From: Rhodospirillales bacterium
GTDB lineage: Bacteria; Pseudomonadota; Alphaproteobacteria; Rhodospirillales; Defluviicoccaceae
Length of the DNA: 64,000 nucleotides
Direction of reading: 5' to 3'
Assembly (NCBI GenBank): GCA_016710335.1
Contig: JADJXQ010000024.1
Span: 220,270 to 284,269 of the forward strand
Shown here: in pieces, positions 1-8,030 of the stretch
How positions within the stretch are numbered: position 1 is the stretch's first letter
Layout: every line of letters begins with the position of its first letter
Made by a program: the position numbers and the translations under genes
The notes under the pieces: generated by a model
Told to the model about the DNA's origin: nothing
Seen by the model: the letters and a program-made list of their open reading frames with translations, nothing else
Databases searched by the model: none

Positions 1-1
1 C

Positions 2-286
2 GGGCTGGCGATGCTGACCGTGGCGTGGCTGGCGACGGGCGGAAACCGGGTAACCCGCGTCCTCGTCCACGCCGCAGGCGCCTGCTTCCTGCTCGGCCTC
101 GTGCTGTTTTCCGGCACCCTCTACTGGCTCGTCCTCGCCGACACGCTGCTGATCCGCGGCGCCGCTCCCGTCGGCGGCATGCTGCTGATGGCCGGCTGGC
201 TGCTGCTGATGATCGTCGCCGCTGTCGCCGCGCTCGGCGGCGCTCGCACCATCCACGGCGGCAACATATATGAGGCTGGGAACTGA
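2..286 (+). CDS. DUF423 family small membrane protein (5' end outside window)
   Basis: The frame is open from the left edge, so the N-terminus lies upstream. The visible ~94 residues are almost all hydrophobic and form about three transmembrane helices, around LLGLVLFSGTLYWLVLA, GGMLLMAGWLLLMIVAAVAA and a preceding short stretch. The FSGTLYWL and PVGGMLLMAGW segments are typical of the C-terminal half of DUF423/YgdD inner-membrane proteins (about 120 residues), whose function is not established. It ends 20 bases before a small lipoprotein gene on the same strand. Confidence 0.75.
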   Translation, partial: GLAMLTVAWLATGGNRVTRVLVHAAGACFLLGLVLFSGTLYWLVLADTLLIRGAAPVGGMLLMAGWLLLMIVAAVAALGGARTIHGGNIYEAGN

Positions 287-306
287 ACTGGTCGAGGGAC
301 ACTGCC

Positions 307-465
307 ATGCCGGCGCGCACATCATGGACGATCGCCGCCCTGGTCTTGGCGGCATGCGCAATCTCGGCATGCACCAACACGTCTTTTTCCTTGAACAGCG
401 GTCCAGCGCGTCGTGGTGGCGGCAGTTGGGAGTGGCTCGACCAACAAAACCGGCAGGACCCCTGA
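307..465 (+). CDS. Small putative lipoprotein, 52 aa
   Basis: ATG at 307 follows a GAGGGA ribosome-binding site by 8 bases. The translation begins with Arg/Lys-poor MPARTSW, then a hydrophobic core (TIAALVLAACAI) and a lipobox-like ISAC, with the candidate lipidated Cys at residue 22. A short polar tail rich in Ser, Gly, Arg and Gln follows. The length suggests a minor envelope lipoprotein of the entericidin or small-Lpp kind, but no family is recognised. It lies between DUF423 and coq7 on the same strand. Confidence 0.5.
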   Translation: MPARTSWTIAALVLAACAISACTNTSFSLNSGPARRGGGSWEWLDQQNRQDP

Positions 466-628
466 GCGCCTCCGCCGGCAACCGGGCGCTTCAGGACGCG
501 AAGCATGGCGGCTGTTCCGGCCCAAAGGCGCCCGCCGGTGTCGAGGTCGCCCCGCTGGCGTCGCCGGCTTGCAACGCGCGCAACACTGCGGCTCGTCGCC
601 GGTCGCGGCAGGTGATAGACTGGAGATC

Positions 629-1195
629 ATGAGCGGGATTGCCGAAACGACGCCGAGGAGCGGCCGCCTGCCGGGGGATCTGAGCCGGGAGAGGCTGGTG
701 GATCGGATCATCCGCGTCGATCAGGCCGGCGAATACGGGGCCGTGCGCATCTACGAGGGGCAGCTCAGCGTCCTCGGACGCACGCGGGCCGGGCCGGTCA
801 TCCGGAGCATGGCGGTGAAGGAGCGGGAGCACCTCGCCACCTTCAACGAACTGATTGGCAAACGGCGGGCGCGGCCGACGGCGCTGCAGCCGCTGTGGCA
901 TGTCGCCGGGTTCGCGCTGGGCGCCGCGACAGCCCTGATGGGGCCGAAGGCGGCGATGGCCTGTACGGTGGCGGTCGAGGACGTCATCGACGAGCATTAC
1001 GCGAAGCAGGTCGCCCTACTGGGCGAAGACGAGGCGGAACTCCGCGGTATCTGCCAGCGCTTCCGCGACGACGAACTGGAGCACCGGGATACGGCCGTCG
1101 CGCACGGCGCCGCCCAATCCCCCGCCTACCGGCCGCTGACGGCGCTGATCAAGCGTGGCTCGCGCGCGGCAATCTGGCTGTCGGAGCGCATCTAG
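629..1195 (+). CDS. coq7: Demethoxyubiquinone hydroxylase (COQ7 family)
   Basis: This 188-residue protein is a di-iron monooxygenase that hydroxylates demethoxyubiquinone in the penultimate part of ubiquinone synthesis at the inner membrane. The carboxylate-bridged metal ligands are visible: E35 in GEYGA, E65 and H68 in KEREHL, the VEDVIDEHY segment near residue 118, and DELEH near residue 150. The length is usual for bacterial COQ7. The open frame extends upstream to 413, but the ATG at 629, preceded by TGGAGATC, gives the normal family N-terminus (SRERLVDRIIRVDQAGEYGA). It is convergent with purE. Confidence 0.93.
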   Translation: MSGIAETTPRSGRLPGDLSRERLVDRIIRVDQAGEYGAVRIYEGQLSVLGRTRAGPVIRSMAVKEREHLATFNELIGKRRARPTALQPLWHVAGFALGAATALMGPKAAMACTVAVEDVIDEHYAKQVALLGEDEAELRGICQRFRDDELEHRDTAVAHGAAQSPAYRPLTALIKRGSRAAIWLSERI

Positions 1196-1252
1196 GTCCG
1201 GACCGCCATCCGGACTCACAATAACGGTTCCGCGCTCCGTGTGACGGAGGCT

Positions 1253-1750
1253 TCAGGCCGCGGCGTCATCCGGGTGCTCGGGGACGGCGGCGGTTTGCTC
1301 GGCGCGGAAGGCGTCGAGGCGGTCGGCGAGCGGCGGATCGGCGAGCGCCAGGATGGCGGCCGCGAGAAGGGCCGCGTTGATGGCGCCGGGACGGCCGACA
1401 CCAAGGGCGCCGACCGGTACGCCGGGCGGCATCTGCGCGATGGACAGGAGCGCGTCCAGCCCGCCCATCAACTTGCCCTCCATCGGCACCCCGAGAACCG
1501 GCAGGGGTGTCAGGGCTGCGGCCGATCCGGGCAGCGCCGCCGCCAAGCCGGCGCCGGCGATGATCACCTTGAGGCCGCGCCCCTTTGCCGCGCTCGCGTA
1601 GTCGTGCAGGCGCTGGGGAGTGCGGTGCGCGGAGACCACCCGCGCCTCCCAGCCGATGCCCAGCTTGCCAAGCGTGTCGGCAGTATGGCGCATGGTCGGC
1701 CAGTCGGACGGGCTGCCCATGATGATGCCGACGACAGGCTCGCTGGTCAT
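1253..1750 (-). CDS. purE: N5-carboxyaminoimidazole ribonucleotide mutase PurE
   Basis: PurE (165 aa) converts N5-CAIR to CAIR in de novo purine synthesis, usually with PurK supplying N5-CAIR. The class I signatures are present: IIMGSPSDW near residue 9, VVSAHRTP near 38 with the catalytic His, VIIAGAG near 62 and the LPVLGVPMEGK stretch. The family stretch AAHLPG reads AAALPG here, so a commonly conserved second His is replaced by Ala. No purK lies next to it. The gene stands alone on the minus strand between the convergent coq7 and the esterase gene upstream. Confidence 0.93.
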   Translation of the reverse strand: MTSEPVVGIIMGSPSDWPTMRHTADTLGKLGIGWEARVVSAHRTPQRLHDYASAAKGRGLKVIIAGAGLAAALPGSAAALTPLPVLGVPMEGKLMGGLDALLSIAQMPPGVPVGALGVGRPGAINAALLAAAILALADPPLADRLDAFRAEQTAAVPEHPDDAAA

Positions 1751-1859
1751 TGCTGTTCCTCCGAATTGGTCGTGTCGCTGACGTAAGCGGCGCGGAGTAT
1801 ACGGCGCTCCCGGCGCGACGCAAATGCGTCAGCGGGAGTTGCTTGGGCGACGAGGGGGC

Positions 1860-1887
1860 GGTGCGGCGGGGAGGACGCCGCCGCACC
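1860..1887 (-). terminator. Possible hairpin terminator downstream of the esterase gene
   Basis: GGTGCGGCGG (1860-1869) and CCGCCGCACC (1878-1887) form a perfect 10-bp stem with an 8-base loop. It lies 37 bases past the stop of the minus-strand esterase and before purE. There is no T run, so a classic intrinsic terminator is not certain; a mere structured spacer is possible. Confidence 0.4.
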
Positions 1888-1923
1888 GCCCGATCACGCC
1901 CCGTGGTCACATTGGCCGCATTC

Positions 1924-4635
1924 TCAGTTTCCGCCGGCGGCGACCGCGTCGATCACCTTGATGTCGCGGAGCCACGCTTTGGCCGAGACTTCGGCGTAGA
2001 CGTTGGAGCGCGCTGAAACTTCGAAGCTCACCGTCGCCGTGCGGCCGGCGAAGCGGGCAAGATCGACTTCGGCCTGTTCGATCCATTCGGGTTCGGCGTA
2101 ATCGAGGCCGACCGCCGACGCCTCGTCGACGACGATACCGTCGACGAGCACGGTGAACGCCGCCTTCGTGAACATGTTGACCGCGGCGTTCAGGTCCAAC
2201 CGCCGGGCGTAGCTGAGACGGGGCGAATCGCCGAGGGTCATCCTGCACGAGACGGTCCGCACCCGGTTGCCGACCTCGCTGCCGGCGCCCGAAACCGCGT
2301 GGCCGAACAGCAGCGGACCGCCGCCGGCCGGGCCGCCTTCGCCCGCCAGCGCCTCCCAGCCTCGGCCTTCCCAGCCGGAGCCGCTCGGGCCTTGTGGGGG
2401 TTGGGCCGCGGCGTCGGCCGCCACTCTTGTCTGGCTCTCCGCGCTGCTGCGGGCGCCCTTGAGCAGGCCGGCGGCCTCGAACGAGGTCGCGAGGATGCCG
2501 GGAATGTCGATGCCGAGCGGCGCACCGCTGGGTCTCCCCCGGCGAACGCCGCGCTCGCCCTTGAGCAAGCCTGCCGCTTCGAACGACTTGGCGATTATGT
2601 CTTGGACATCGATCCCGCCGAACGGGGCGGCATGGGCCGCGGAATCCGCTTGCGGACCCGCACCTTCCCGGCGGCTTGTGCCTTGGAACGATCTGGTGAG
2701 GATCGCCTGCAGGTCGAGCGTTGGCGGTGGCGCGGACTGCGGGGTCGCCGCCGGCTCGTTCGTCTCCGCGTGCAGTGGCGCATCCTCACCGGCGCCGGCG
2801 CCGGCGGTCGCGGTGCTGGCTGCGGCGACCGGCACGGGATCAGCTCGAGGCTTCGCCGGCTGAGGCGCCGGATCCGCGGACGGTTTGGCGGACGGGCGCC
2901 GGGTCGGCCGGCGGGTCGCCGGGTCGGCGTCCGTGAGCCCCCAGAAGCGGGCGATGTGGCTGGCGGACGGCACGCCCATGTCAGGGAAGAAGGGCGCGGC
3001 GTTGCCGCAGGCCTCCGGGCCGCCGGCACTGACCGCCTGCCCGTGCGCCATGCCGGGCACGGTGACTGCCTCGACCAGGTCGTGACCCTCGGCGTTGCGC
3101 CACAAGCGGCGCGGGCAGCCGTCGATCATCGTCTCCACGGTCGGCACCGCCCTCAGCCCATGCACATTGGTCCACTGCTTGATGATCTCCTCGGCGTTGA
3201 CCGGCTTGACGGTGCCATCCGCATCCCCATGCCATACCGAGACCTTTGGCCAGGCGCCGCGGTGGGGGGAGGCGTTCCGCACCAGGTCGCCCCACTCTTC
3301 GGCCGGACGGCTCTTGCCCTGGAAGATGGTCTCGAACGCCTCCTGCAGGCCGTTGGCGGAGCGATAGGGGACACCGGCGACGATGGCGCCGCCGGCGAAC
3401 ACGTCAGGGTGCGTGGCCAGAACTACGGACGTCATGGCGCCGCCGGCCGACAGGCCGGTGACGTAGACCTTGGAGGGGTCGATGCCCTGGTCGGCGATCA
3501 TGCGGTCGACCATCTGGCGGATCGACAGCGGCTCGCCGCCGTCCCGCTCGATATCTTCGCTGCGGAACCAATTGAAACAGCGGAGCGGATTGTTGCTGCG
3601 GCGCTGTTCCGGCAACAGGAGCGCGAAGCCGTAGCGGTCGGCCAATGCCGTCCATCCGGCGCCGTAGTCGTAGGAGGCGGCGGTCTGGGTGCACCCGTGC
3701 AGGACGACAACCAGCGGCGCCGGGTCTGCCATAGTCTCCGGCAGGTAGGTCTGCATTCGGAGGTTGCCGGGGTTGGAGCCGAAATTGGTCACCTCGACGA
3801 GGCGGCTGGAGCGGGCATCCAGCTTTTCCGCCGCGGCGCGCGCGGCTCGGGCCGTGGCGAGAAACGACTCCCAGCGGCCGCTGTTGCGCCCGTCGCGGGT
3901 GAGCTTGGCGATATGGGAGAGGGCGGGGCCGAGGTCGAGCATCGGAGGACTCCTTTCGTCGTCTGGGCTCGTGAGGTCGCCGATTTGCAGAATCTTGCCG
4001 ATCGGCAGGAAGACGGTGTGGAACAGGCCCGGGTCGGCGGTTCCGCCCCGGCTGGGATCGAGCCACGAGGGCGGACGGCCGCCTTCGGGCAATTCGAAGC
4101 GCTGGGTGACGATGCCGCGGCGCCCGGCTTTGCCGGCCACGAACTGCACGGCGGCGACCGGGAAGCCGCGGCTGATCCAGATGCCGAACACGGTCATGGC
4201 CAGCGCCGTGCGCGCCGGCCCGTCCCTTGCCTGGTCGAGCAGGCGGATCACGGCCTCGCCGAAACTCGGGCGGTCGGCGAGCAGCCGCAGGTCGGGCTGA
4301 TCGCCCGGGCGATGGTGTGTGCCGAGGGCCGTGCCGGGTGCGCCCAGGGTGACGCGGGGCGCGGCGTCCTCGGTCGCCGATCCGGCGCAGTGGAGCTCCC
4401 GATAACAGCGTATCGCCTCTACGGTGTAGGATTGCTGCGGCGCCGCCATCGCCGCGATCAGGAGGTCGGCGGCGTAGCGCGATGTCGCCGGCGGCGAGCC
4501 CGGTCCGCGGGGTCCCGGCGGCACCAGTCCGTCCGAGACCAGCAAAGTCACGCGGAAGCGAAGATCGCGGCGCGAGAGGCCGAGGATATCGGCGAGCCGT
4601 TCGCTGAACTCATAGCGTCTGAGGGGTTTCGCCAT
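1924..4635 (-). CDS. PHB-depolymerase-type esterase with extra N-terminal domain and repeat-bearing C-terminal region
   Basis: The middle of this ~903-residue frame is a poly(3-hydroxybutyrate) depolymerase-family alpha/beta hydrolase. It shows an oxyanion-hole LHGCTQT, a nucleophile elbow GLSAGGAM, and a Cys-rich CFNWF segment; such enzymes hydrolyse polyesters or feruloyl-type esters. Before it lie about 230 residues of a different domain (LADILGLSRRDLRFRVTLL, reminiscent of a winged helix). After it come a Pro/Ala-rich linker holding three copies of a DxxxI(L/I)xxSF motif and a C-terminal beta-rich domain of about 110 residues. I chose ATG 4635 (MAKPLRRYEF) because AGGAT precedes it. A strong internal start exists at 3942 (AAAGGAGT 8 bases upstream), so a 672-residue esterase may also be made. 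Confidence 0.8.
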   Translation of the reverse strand: MAKPLRRYEFSERLADILGLSRRDLRFRVTLLVSDGLVPPGPRGPGSPPATSRYAADLLIAAMAAPQQSYTVEAIRCYRELHCAGSATEDAAPRVTLGAPGTALGTHHRPGDQPDLRLLADRPSFGEAVIRLLDQARDGPARTALAMTVFGIWISRGFPVAAVQFVAGKAGRRGIVTQRFELPEGGRPPSWLDPSRGGTADPGLFHTVFLPIGKILQIGDLTSPDDERSPPMLDLGPALSHIAKLTRDGRNSGRWESFLATARAARAAAEKLDARSSRLVEVTNFGSNPGNLRMQTYLPETMADPAPLVVVLHGCTQTAASYDYGAGWTALADRYGFALLLPEQRRSNNPLRCFNWFRSEDIERDGGEPLSIRQMVDRMIADQGIDPSKVYVTGLSAGGAMTSVVLATHPDVFAGGAIVAGVPYRSANGLQEAFETIFQGKSRPAEEWGDLVRNASPHRGAWPKVSVWHGDADGTVKPVNAEEIIKQWTNVHGLRAVPTVETMIDGCPRRLWRNAEGHDLVEAVTVPGMAHGQAVSAGGPEACGNAAPFFPDMGVPSASHIARFWGLTDADPATRRPTRRPSAKPSADPAPQPAKPRADPVPVAAASTATAGAGAGEDAPLHAETNEPAATPQSAPPPTLDLQAILTRSFQGTSRREGAGPQADSAAHAAPFGGIDVQDIIAKSFEAAGLLKGERGVRRGRPSGAPLGIDIPGILATSFEAAGLLKGARSSAESQTRVAADAAAQPPQGPSGSGWEGRGWEALAGEGGPAGGGPLLFGHAVSGAGSEVGNRVRTVSCRMTLGDSPRLSYARRLDLNAAVNMFTKAAFTVLVDGIVVDEASAVGLDYAEPEWIEQAEVDLARFAGRTATVSFEVSARSNVYAEVSAKAWLRDIKVIDAVAAGGN

Positions 4636-4841
4636 GGATCTATCCTGCAGCATCCATCCACCGAGCGCCACAAGTTTTTAAGTAAGTGGCGACTACTGAT
4701 AAATGGGCCGTGCCGGCGGCGGTGCAAGGGGGTGCGACGTGCCATTTCGCTCGCGCGCCGAAAATCCACGGCGCCATCGCCCGCGGGCTGCAGGGGCCCG
4801 CAGGGGCCGTTGACGACGGTGAGGGTCTCGGACGAACGGCC

Positions 4842-6098
4842 TTAGCGGAGAAGTTCCTGGAACGGCAGAAAGTCCGCCGCGGCGCCGGCTGGCAGGTCGG
4901 TTACGTCCTCGGAAAGCTCGATGAGCCCGTCGGCCTGTACGAGGGAGGACAGGATGCCGGAGCCTTGGCGTGCGGATCGGGTCGCAACCAGGCTCCCGTC
5001 GTGCGCGGTGCGGAGGCGGGCGCGCATCCACTCGCGCCGTCCGGCCTTTTTCTTCACCGCTTCGCCAAGAGAAACCGTGTAGACGTGCGGTGCCCGGTCA
5101 GTGCAACCGGCGAGGCCGAGGATCATCGGCCGCGCGATGCGCATGAAGGTCACCATCATCGCCACCGGGTTGCCGGGAAGGCCGACGAACGGGACACCGC
5201 TGATCTGGCCGAGCCCGATCGGTCGCCCGGGCTTGATCGCCAACTGCCAGAAATGAAGCGAGCCGAGCGTCTGCACGGCGGCCTTGACGTGATCCTCCTC
5301 GCCCACCGACATGCCGCCGGAGGTGGCGACAAGGTCGTGCCCGGCGGCGGACATGGCGAGGGCGTCGCGGATGTCACGATACCGGTCCGGGAGGATGCCG
5401 AGATCGGTGACGATGGCGCCGAGGCCCTCCAGCATCGCCATCAGTGCGTATCGGTTGGAGTCGCAGATGCCGCCGGGGGGCAGCGCGTCGCCGGGCTCCG
5501 ACAGTTCGTCGCCGGTGGAGAACACTGCCGCCCGCAGCGGGCGATAGACGGTGAGGTCGCTCCGGCCGACCGCCGCGGCGAGGCCGACATCCTGGGGGCG
5601 CAGCCGCTGGCCGCAGGTCAGCACCGTGCCGCCGGCCTTGACGTCCTCGCCGGCGCGACGGCGGTTGGCGCCGAGCTTGATACCGGGCGGGATCGCCACG
5701 GCGTCGCCGTCCGCCCGGCAGTCCTCCTGCATCAACACCGTGTCGGCGCCGGCCGGCATCGGCGCGCCGGTGAAGATGCGCACCGCATCGTCGGCGCCGA
5801 CCGGCGGCGCGTAGGGATGACCCGCGGCGGCGCGGCCAGCGATCCGGAGCCGCGTCTCGGCGTCGTTGGCAAGATCGGCGTGGCGCACAGCGTAGCCGTC
5901 GACAGCGGCGTTGTCGTGGGGCGGGACGCTGTGATGAGCGACGACGTCCTCCGCCAGAATGCGGCCGGCGGCATGGCGCAACCGGACCGGCTCCGCCCCG
6001 ACGACCGTCGTGACGCGCGCATCGATCAGCGCTAGCGCATCTTCGAGCGGCATTAGCGTCGCGCCGAACGCAAAGCAGTCGTCACTCAACTGGGTCAT
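4842..6098 (-). CDS. moeA: Molybdopterin molybdenumtransferase MoeA
   Basis: MoeA (418 aa) inserts molybdate into adenylated molybdopterin to form molybdenum cofactor. Family motifs appear in order: PPHDNAAVDGYAV near residue 58, IFTGAPMPAGAD near 108, a D-x-x GEDVKAGG segment near 150, VFSTGDEL near 191, VATSGGMSVGEEDH near 260, KPGRPIGLGQ near 289 and GLPGNPVA near 306. The length is normal. It stands alone on the minus strand, with 206 bases to the esterase downstream and a divergent pyrE upstream. MoCo enzymes are not visible in this window. Confidence 0.95.
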   Translation of the reverse strand: MTQLSDDCFAFGATLMPLEDALALIDARVTTVVGAEPVRLRHAAGRILAEDVVAHHSVPPHDNAAVDGYAVRHADLANDAETRLRIAGRAAAGHPYAPPVGADDAVRIFTGAPMPAGADTVLMQEDCRADGDAVAIPPGIKLGANRRRAGEDVKAGGTVLTCGQRLRPQDVGLAAAVGRSDLTVYRPLRAAVFSTGDELSEPGDALPPGGICDSNRYALMAMLEGLGAIVTDLGILPDRYRDIRDALAMSAAGHDLVATSGGMSVGEEDHVKAAVQTLGSLHFWQLAIKPGRPIGLGQISGVPFVGLPGNPVAMMVTFMRIARPMILGLAGCTDRAPHVYTVSLGEAVKKKAGRREWMRARLRTAHDGSLVATRSARQGSGILSSLVQADGLIELSEDVTDLPAGAAADFLPFQELLR

Positions 6099-6209
6099 CG
6101 CGACAACCGGTTGCTCCCGATCAAGCGGTGGTGGCCAAGGCCATACGCCACAGTGTATCCCACCCGTAGCGGATCGACGTTCTGGAATCGGATCGGGAAG
6201 GAGCTTGAG

Positions 6210-6797
6210 GTGGCTGCGACATCATCACCATCGGACGACGGGACCGCTCGGCGGCACGAACGGTTGCGGCTGCTGCTCGCCGCCGAGGCGTTGATCACCG
6301 GGCGGGAGATGACCTTGGCGTCCGGGCGGACCAGCACCCTCTATTTCAACGTGAAGAAGCCCCTGTTCGACCCGGAATGCGCGGCGCTCATTGCGGACGA
6401 GATGCTGGAGAGGCTCCGCGGTGAAACCTTCGATTGTGTGGGCGGCATGGCGCTGGGCGCCGTCCCGATCGTTGCCGCGGTATGCGCCAGGAGCTTCCCC
6501 AACCGCCCGATCCGCGGGTTCTTCGTCCGCAAGGAGGTCAAGGAGCACGGCACCCAGAACGTGATTGAGGGTTACTTCGAGGCAGGGGCGCGGGTCGTGC
6601 TGTTGGAGGACGTCACGACCACCGGCGCAGCAACGTTGCGGGCGGCCGAGGCGGTCCGTGCGGCGGGCGGGCATGTCGACCGAGCCATCACCATCATCGA
6701 CCGCCTGGAAGGCGCCCGCGGTAACCTCGCCGCCCACGGCATCGACCTCGCCGCCCTGTTCACCCGCGACGACTTCGCCGAGGCGGCAGGCGCCTAA
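6210..6797 (+). CDS. pyrE: Orotate phosphoribosyltransferase PyrE
   Basis: PyrE joins orotate and PRPP to make orotidine 5'-phosphate in pyrimidine synthesis. The PRPP-binding motif VLLEDVTTTGA lies near residue 131, with FFVRKEVKEHGTQN before it and LASGRTSTLYFNVK near the N-terminus. I placed the start at GTG 6210 because GGAAGGAG precedes it by 7 bases; the open frame reaches back to 6111 but that extension is not family-like. The product is 195 aa. Its stop codon overlaps the stop of the convergent DUF1015 gene by four bases. Confidence 0.93.
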   Translation: MAATSSPSDDGTARRHERLRLLLAAEALITGREMTLASGRTSTLYFNVKKPLFDPECAALIADEMLERLRGETFDCVGGMALGAVPIVAAVCARSFPNRPIRGFFVRKEVKEHGTQNVIEGYFEAGARVVLLEDVTTTGAATLRAAEAVRAAGGHVDRAITIIDRLEGARGNLAAHGIDLAALFTRDDFAEAAGA

Positions 6798-8017
6798 TCC
6801 AGCGGCAGCGACAGGAGGCCGTCGGCGAGTTTGGGGTCGAACCACGTGGACTTGGGGGGCATCACCTCGCCGGCGTCGGCGACGGCCATGAGGTCGTCGA
6901 GCGACGTGGGATGAAGCGAGAAGGCAACGGCCCAGTCACCCGACCGGACCATCGAGTCCAGGGCTTCGAGGCCGCGGCTGCCGCCGACGAAGTCGATGCG
7001 CGGATCGGTGCGCACATCGCCGATCCCAAGAACGGGCGCCAGCAGATCCTCGGTGAGGCGAGTGACATCCAGACGGGCCAGCGGCCCCGCCGCCTCGCTG
7101 GCGCCGGAGCGGGATGCGAGGCGATGCCAGCCGCCGCCGACGACCATGCCGAACACCCCGGCCCGGTCGGGACGGACAGGGTGGTCGCAGGGTTCCACAT
7201 CGAAGCGCGCCCGCGCCGCTTCAACGAACGCCTCGGGCGTCATCCCCTTGAGGTCGCGAACAACGCGGTTGTAGTCGAGGATGCGCACCTGGTCGGCCGG
7301 AAAGCTGACCACGAGAAACCGGTCCGCCGCCGGGCGAGCGGCATGGACACGCACCGCGGCGGCGGCGCGATGGTGCCCATCGGCGACGTAAAGCCGCGCC
7401 ATTGCCTCGAACGCTTGAGCGAGACCGGACATCGCAGCCGCGGCTTCGATCGCCCACACCTGATGCCGGGCCCCATCCAGCGCGACATCCGCATCCGGCG
7501 CCCGCGCGGTCGCCGCGTCCAGCGCCGCCGAGACCACCGCATTCGGACGATGCACCACGAACACGGGGCCGGTGTGGGCGCCCACGGCGGCGATCTGTCG
7601 GGCACGGTCCTGTTCCTTCGCCGGGCGCGTCAACTCGTGGCGGCGGATGCGGCCATCGGCGTAGGCCGGCACGCAGGCGGCAGCGCCGAGGCCGGTCTGC
7701 ACGTGCCCGCCGTCGGTGATGCGGTAGGCGTAGAATGCGGGCTCCGGGTCGCGGATCAGCACGCCTTCCTCCTGCATGCGCCGAAACGCTGCTGCCGCGC
7801 CGGCATAGGCGTCGTCGCCATGGGGATCGGCGCCCGCCGGGAGATCGATCTCCGGCCGGGAGACGTGGAGGAAATCCCATGGGCGATGCGCGGCGCGCGC
7901 CCGCGCCTCCTCGGTGGTGATAACGTCATACGGCGGCGCAACCACCTCGTCGGCGCGACCGGGCGCCGGGCGCAGGGCGGCGAAGGGCTTGATCAGCAGC
8001 GCGGTCACGTTGACCAC
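6794..8017 (-). CDS. DUF1015 family protein
   Basis: About 407 residues match DUF1015, a family related to SerK-type kinases and of unsettled role in most bacteria. Visible marks are VAPPYDVI near the N-terminus, NFLHVSRPE-like WDFLHVSRPE, the highly conserved YVADGHHR, and RILDYNRVV. I take GTG 8017, 13 bases after the stop of the upstream trpB2 gene, but GTG 8008 is equally possible; the frame itself stays open to 8095 inside trpB2. Close spacing suggests co-transcription with trpB2. Confidence 0.85.
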   Translation of the reverse strand: MVNVTALLIKPFAALRPAPGRADEVVAPPYDVITTEEARARAAHRPWDFLHVSRPEIDLPAGADPHGDDAYAGAAAAFRRMQEEGVLIRDPEPAFYAYRITDGGHVQTGLGAAACVPAYADGRIRRHELTRPAKEQDRARQIAAVGAHTGPVFVVHRPNAVVSAALDAATARAPDADVALDGARHQVWAIEAAAAMSGLAQAFEAMARLYVADGHHRAAAAVRVHAARPAADRFLVVSFPADQVRILDYNRVVRDLKGMTPEAFVEAARARFDVEPCDHPVRPDRAGVFGMVVGGGWHRLASRSGASEAAGPLARLDVTRLTEDLLAPVLGIGDVRTDPRIDFVGGSRGLEALDSMVRSGDWAVAFSLHPTSLDDLMAVADAGEVMPPKSTWFDPKLADGLLSLPLD

Positions 8018-8030
8018 CGCCCTGAGGCCG

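Noticed and set aside
2299..4845. Long open frame (about 848 codons) on the plus strand opposite the esterase gene
   Set aside because: It is Arg/Gly/Ala-rich and low in complexity, with no domain, and the opposite strand has a clear enzyme. This is a high-GC antisense frame.
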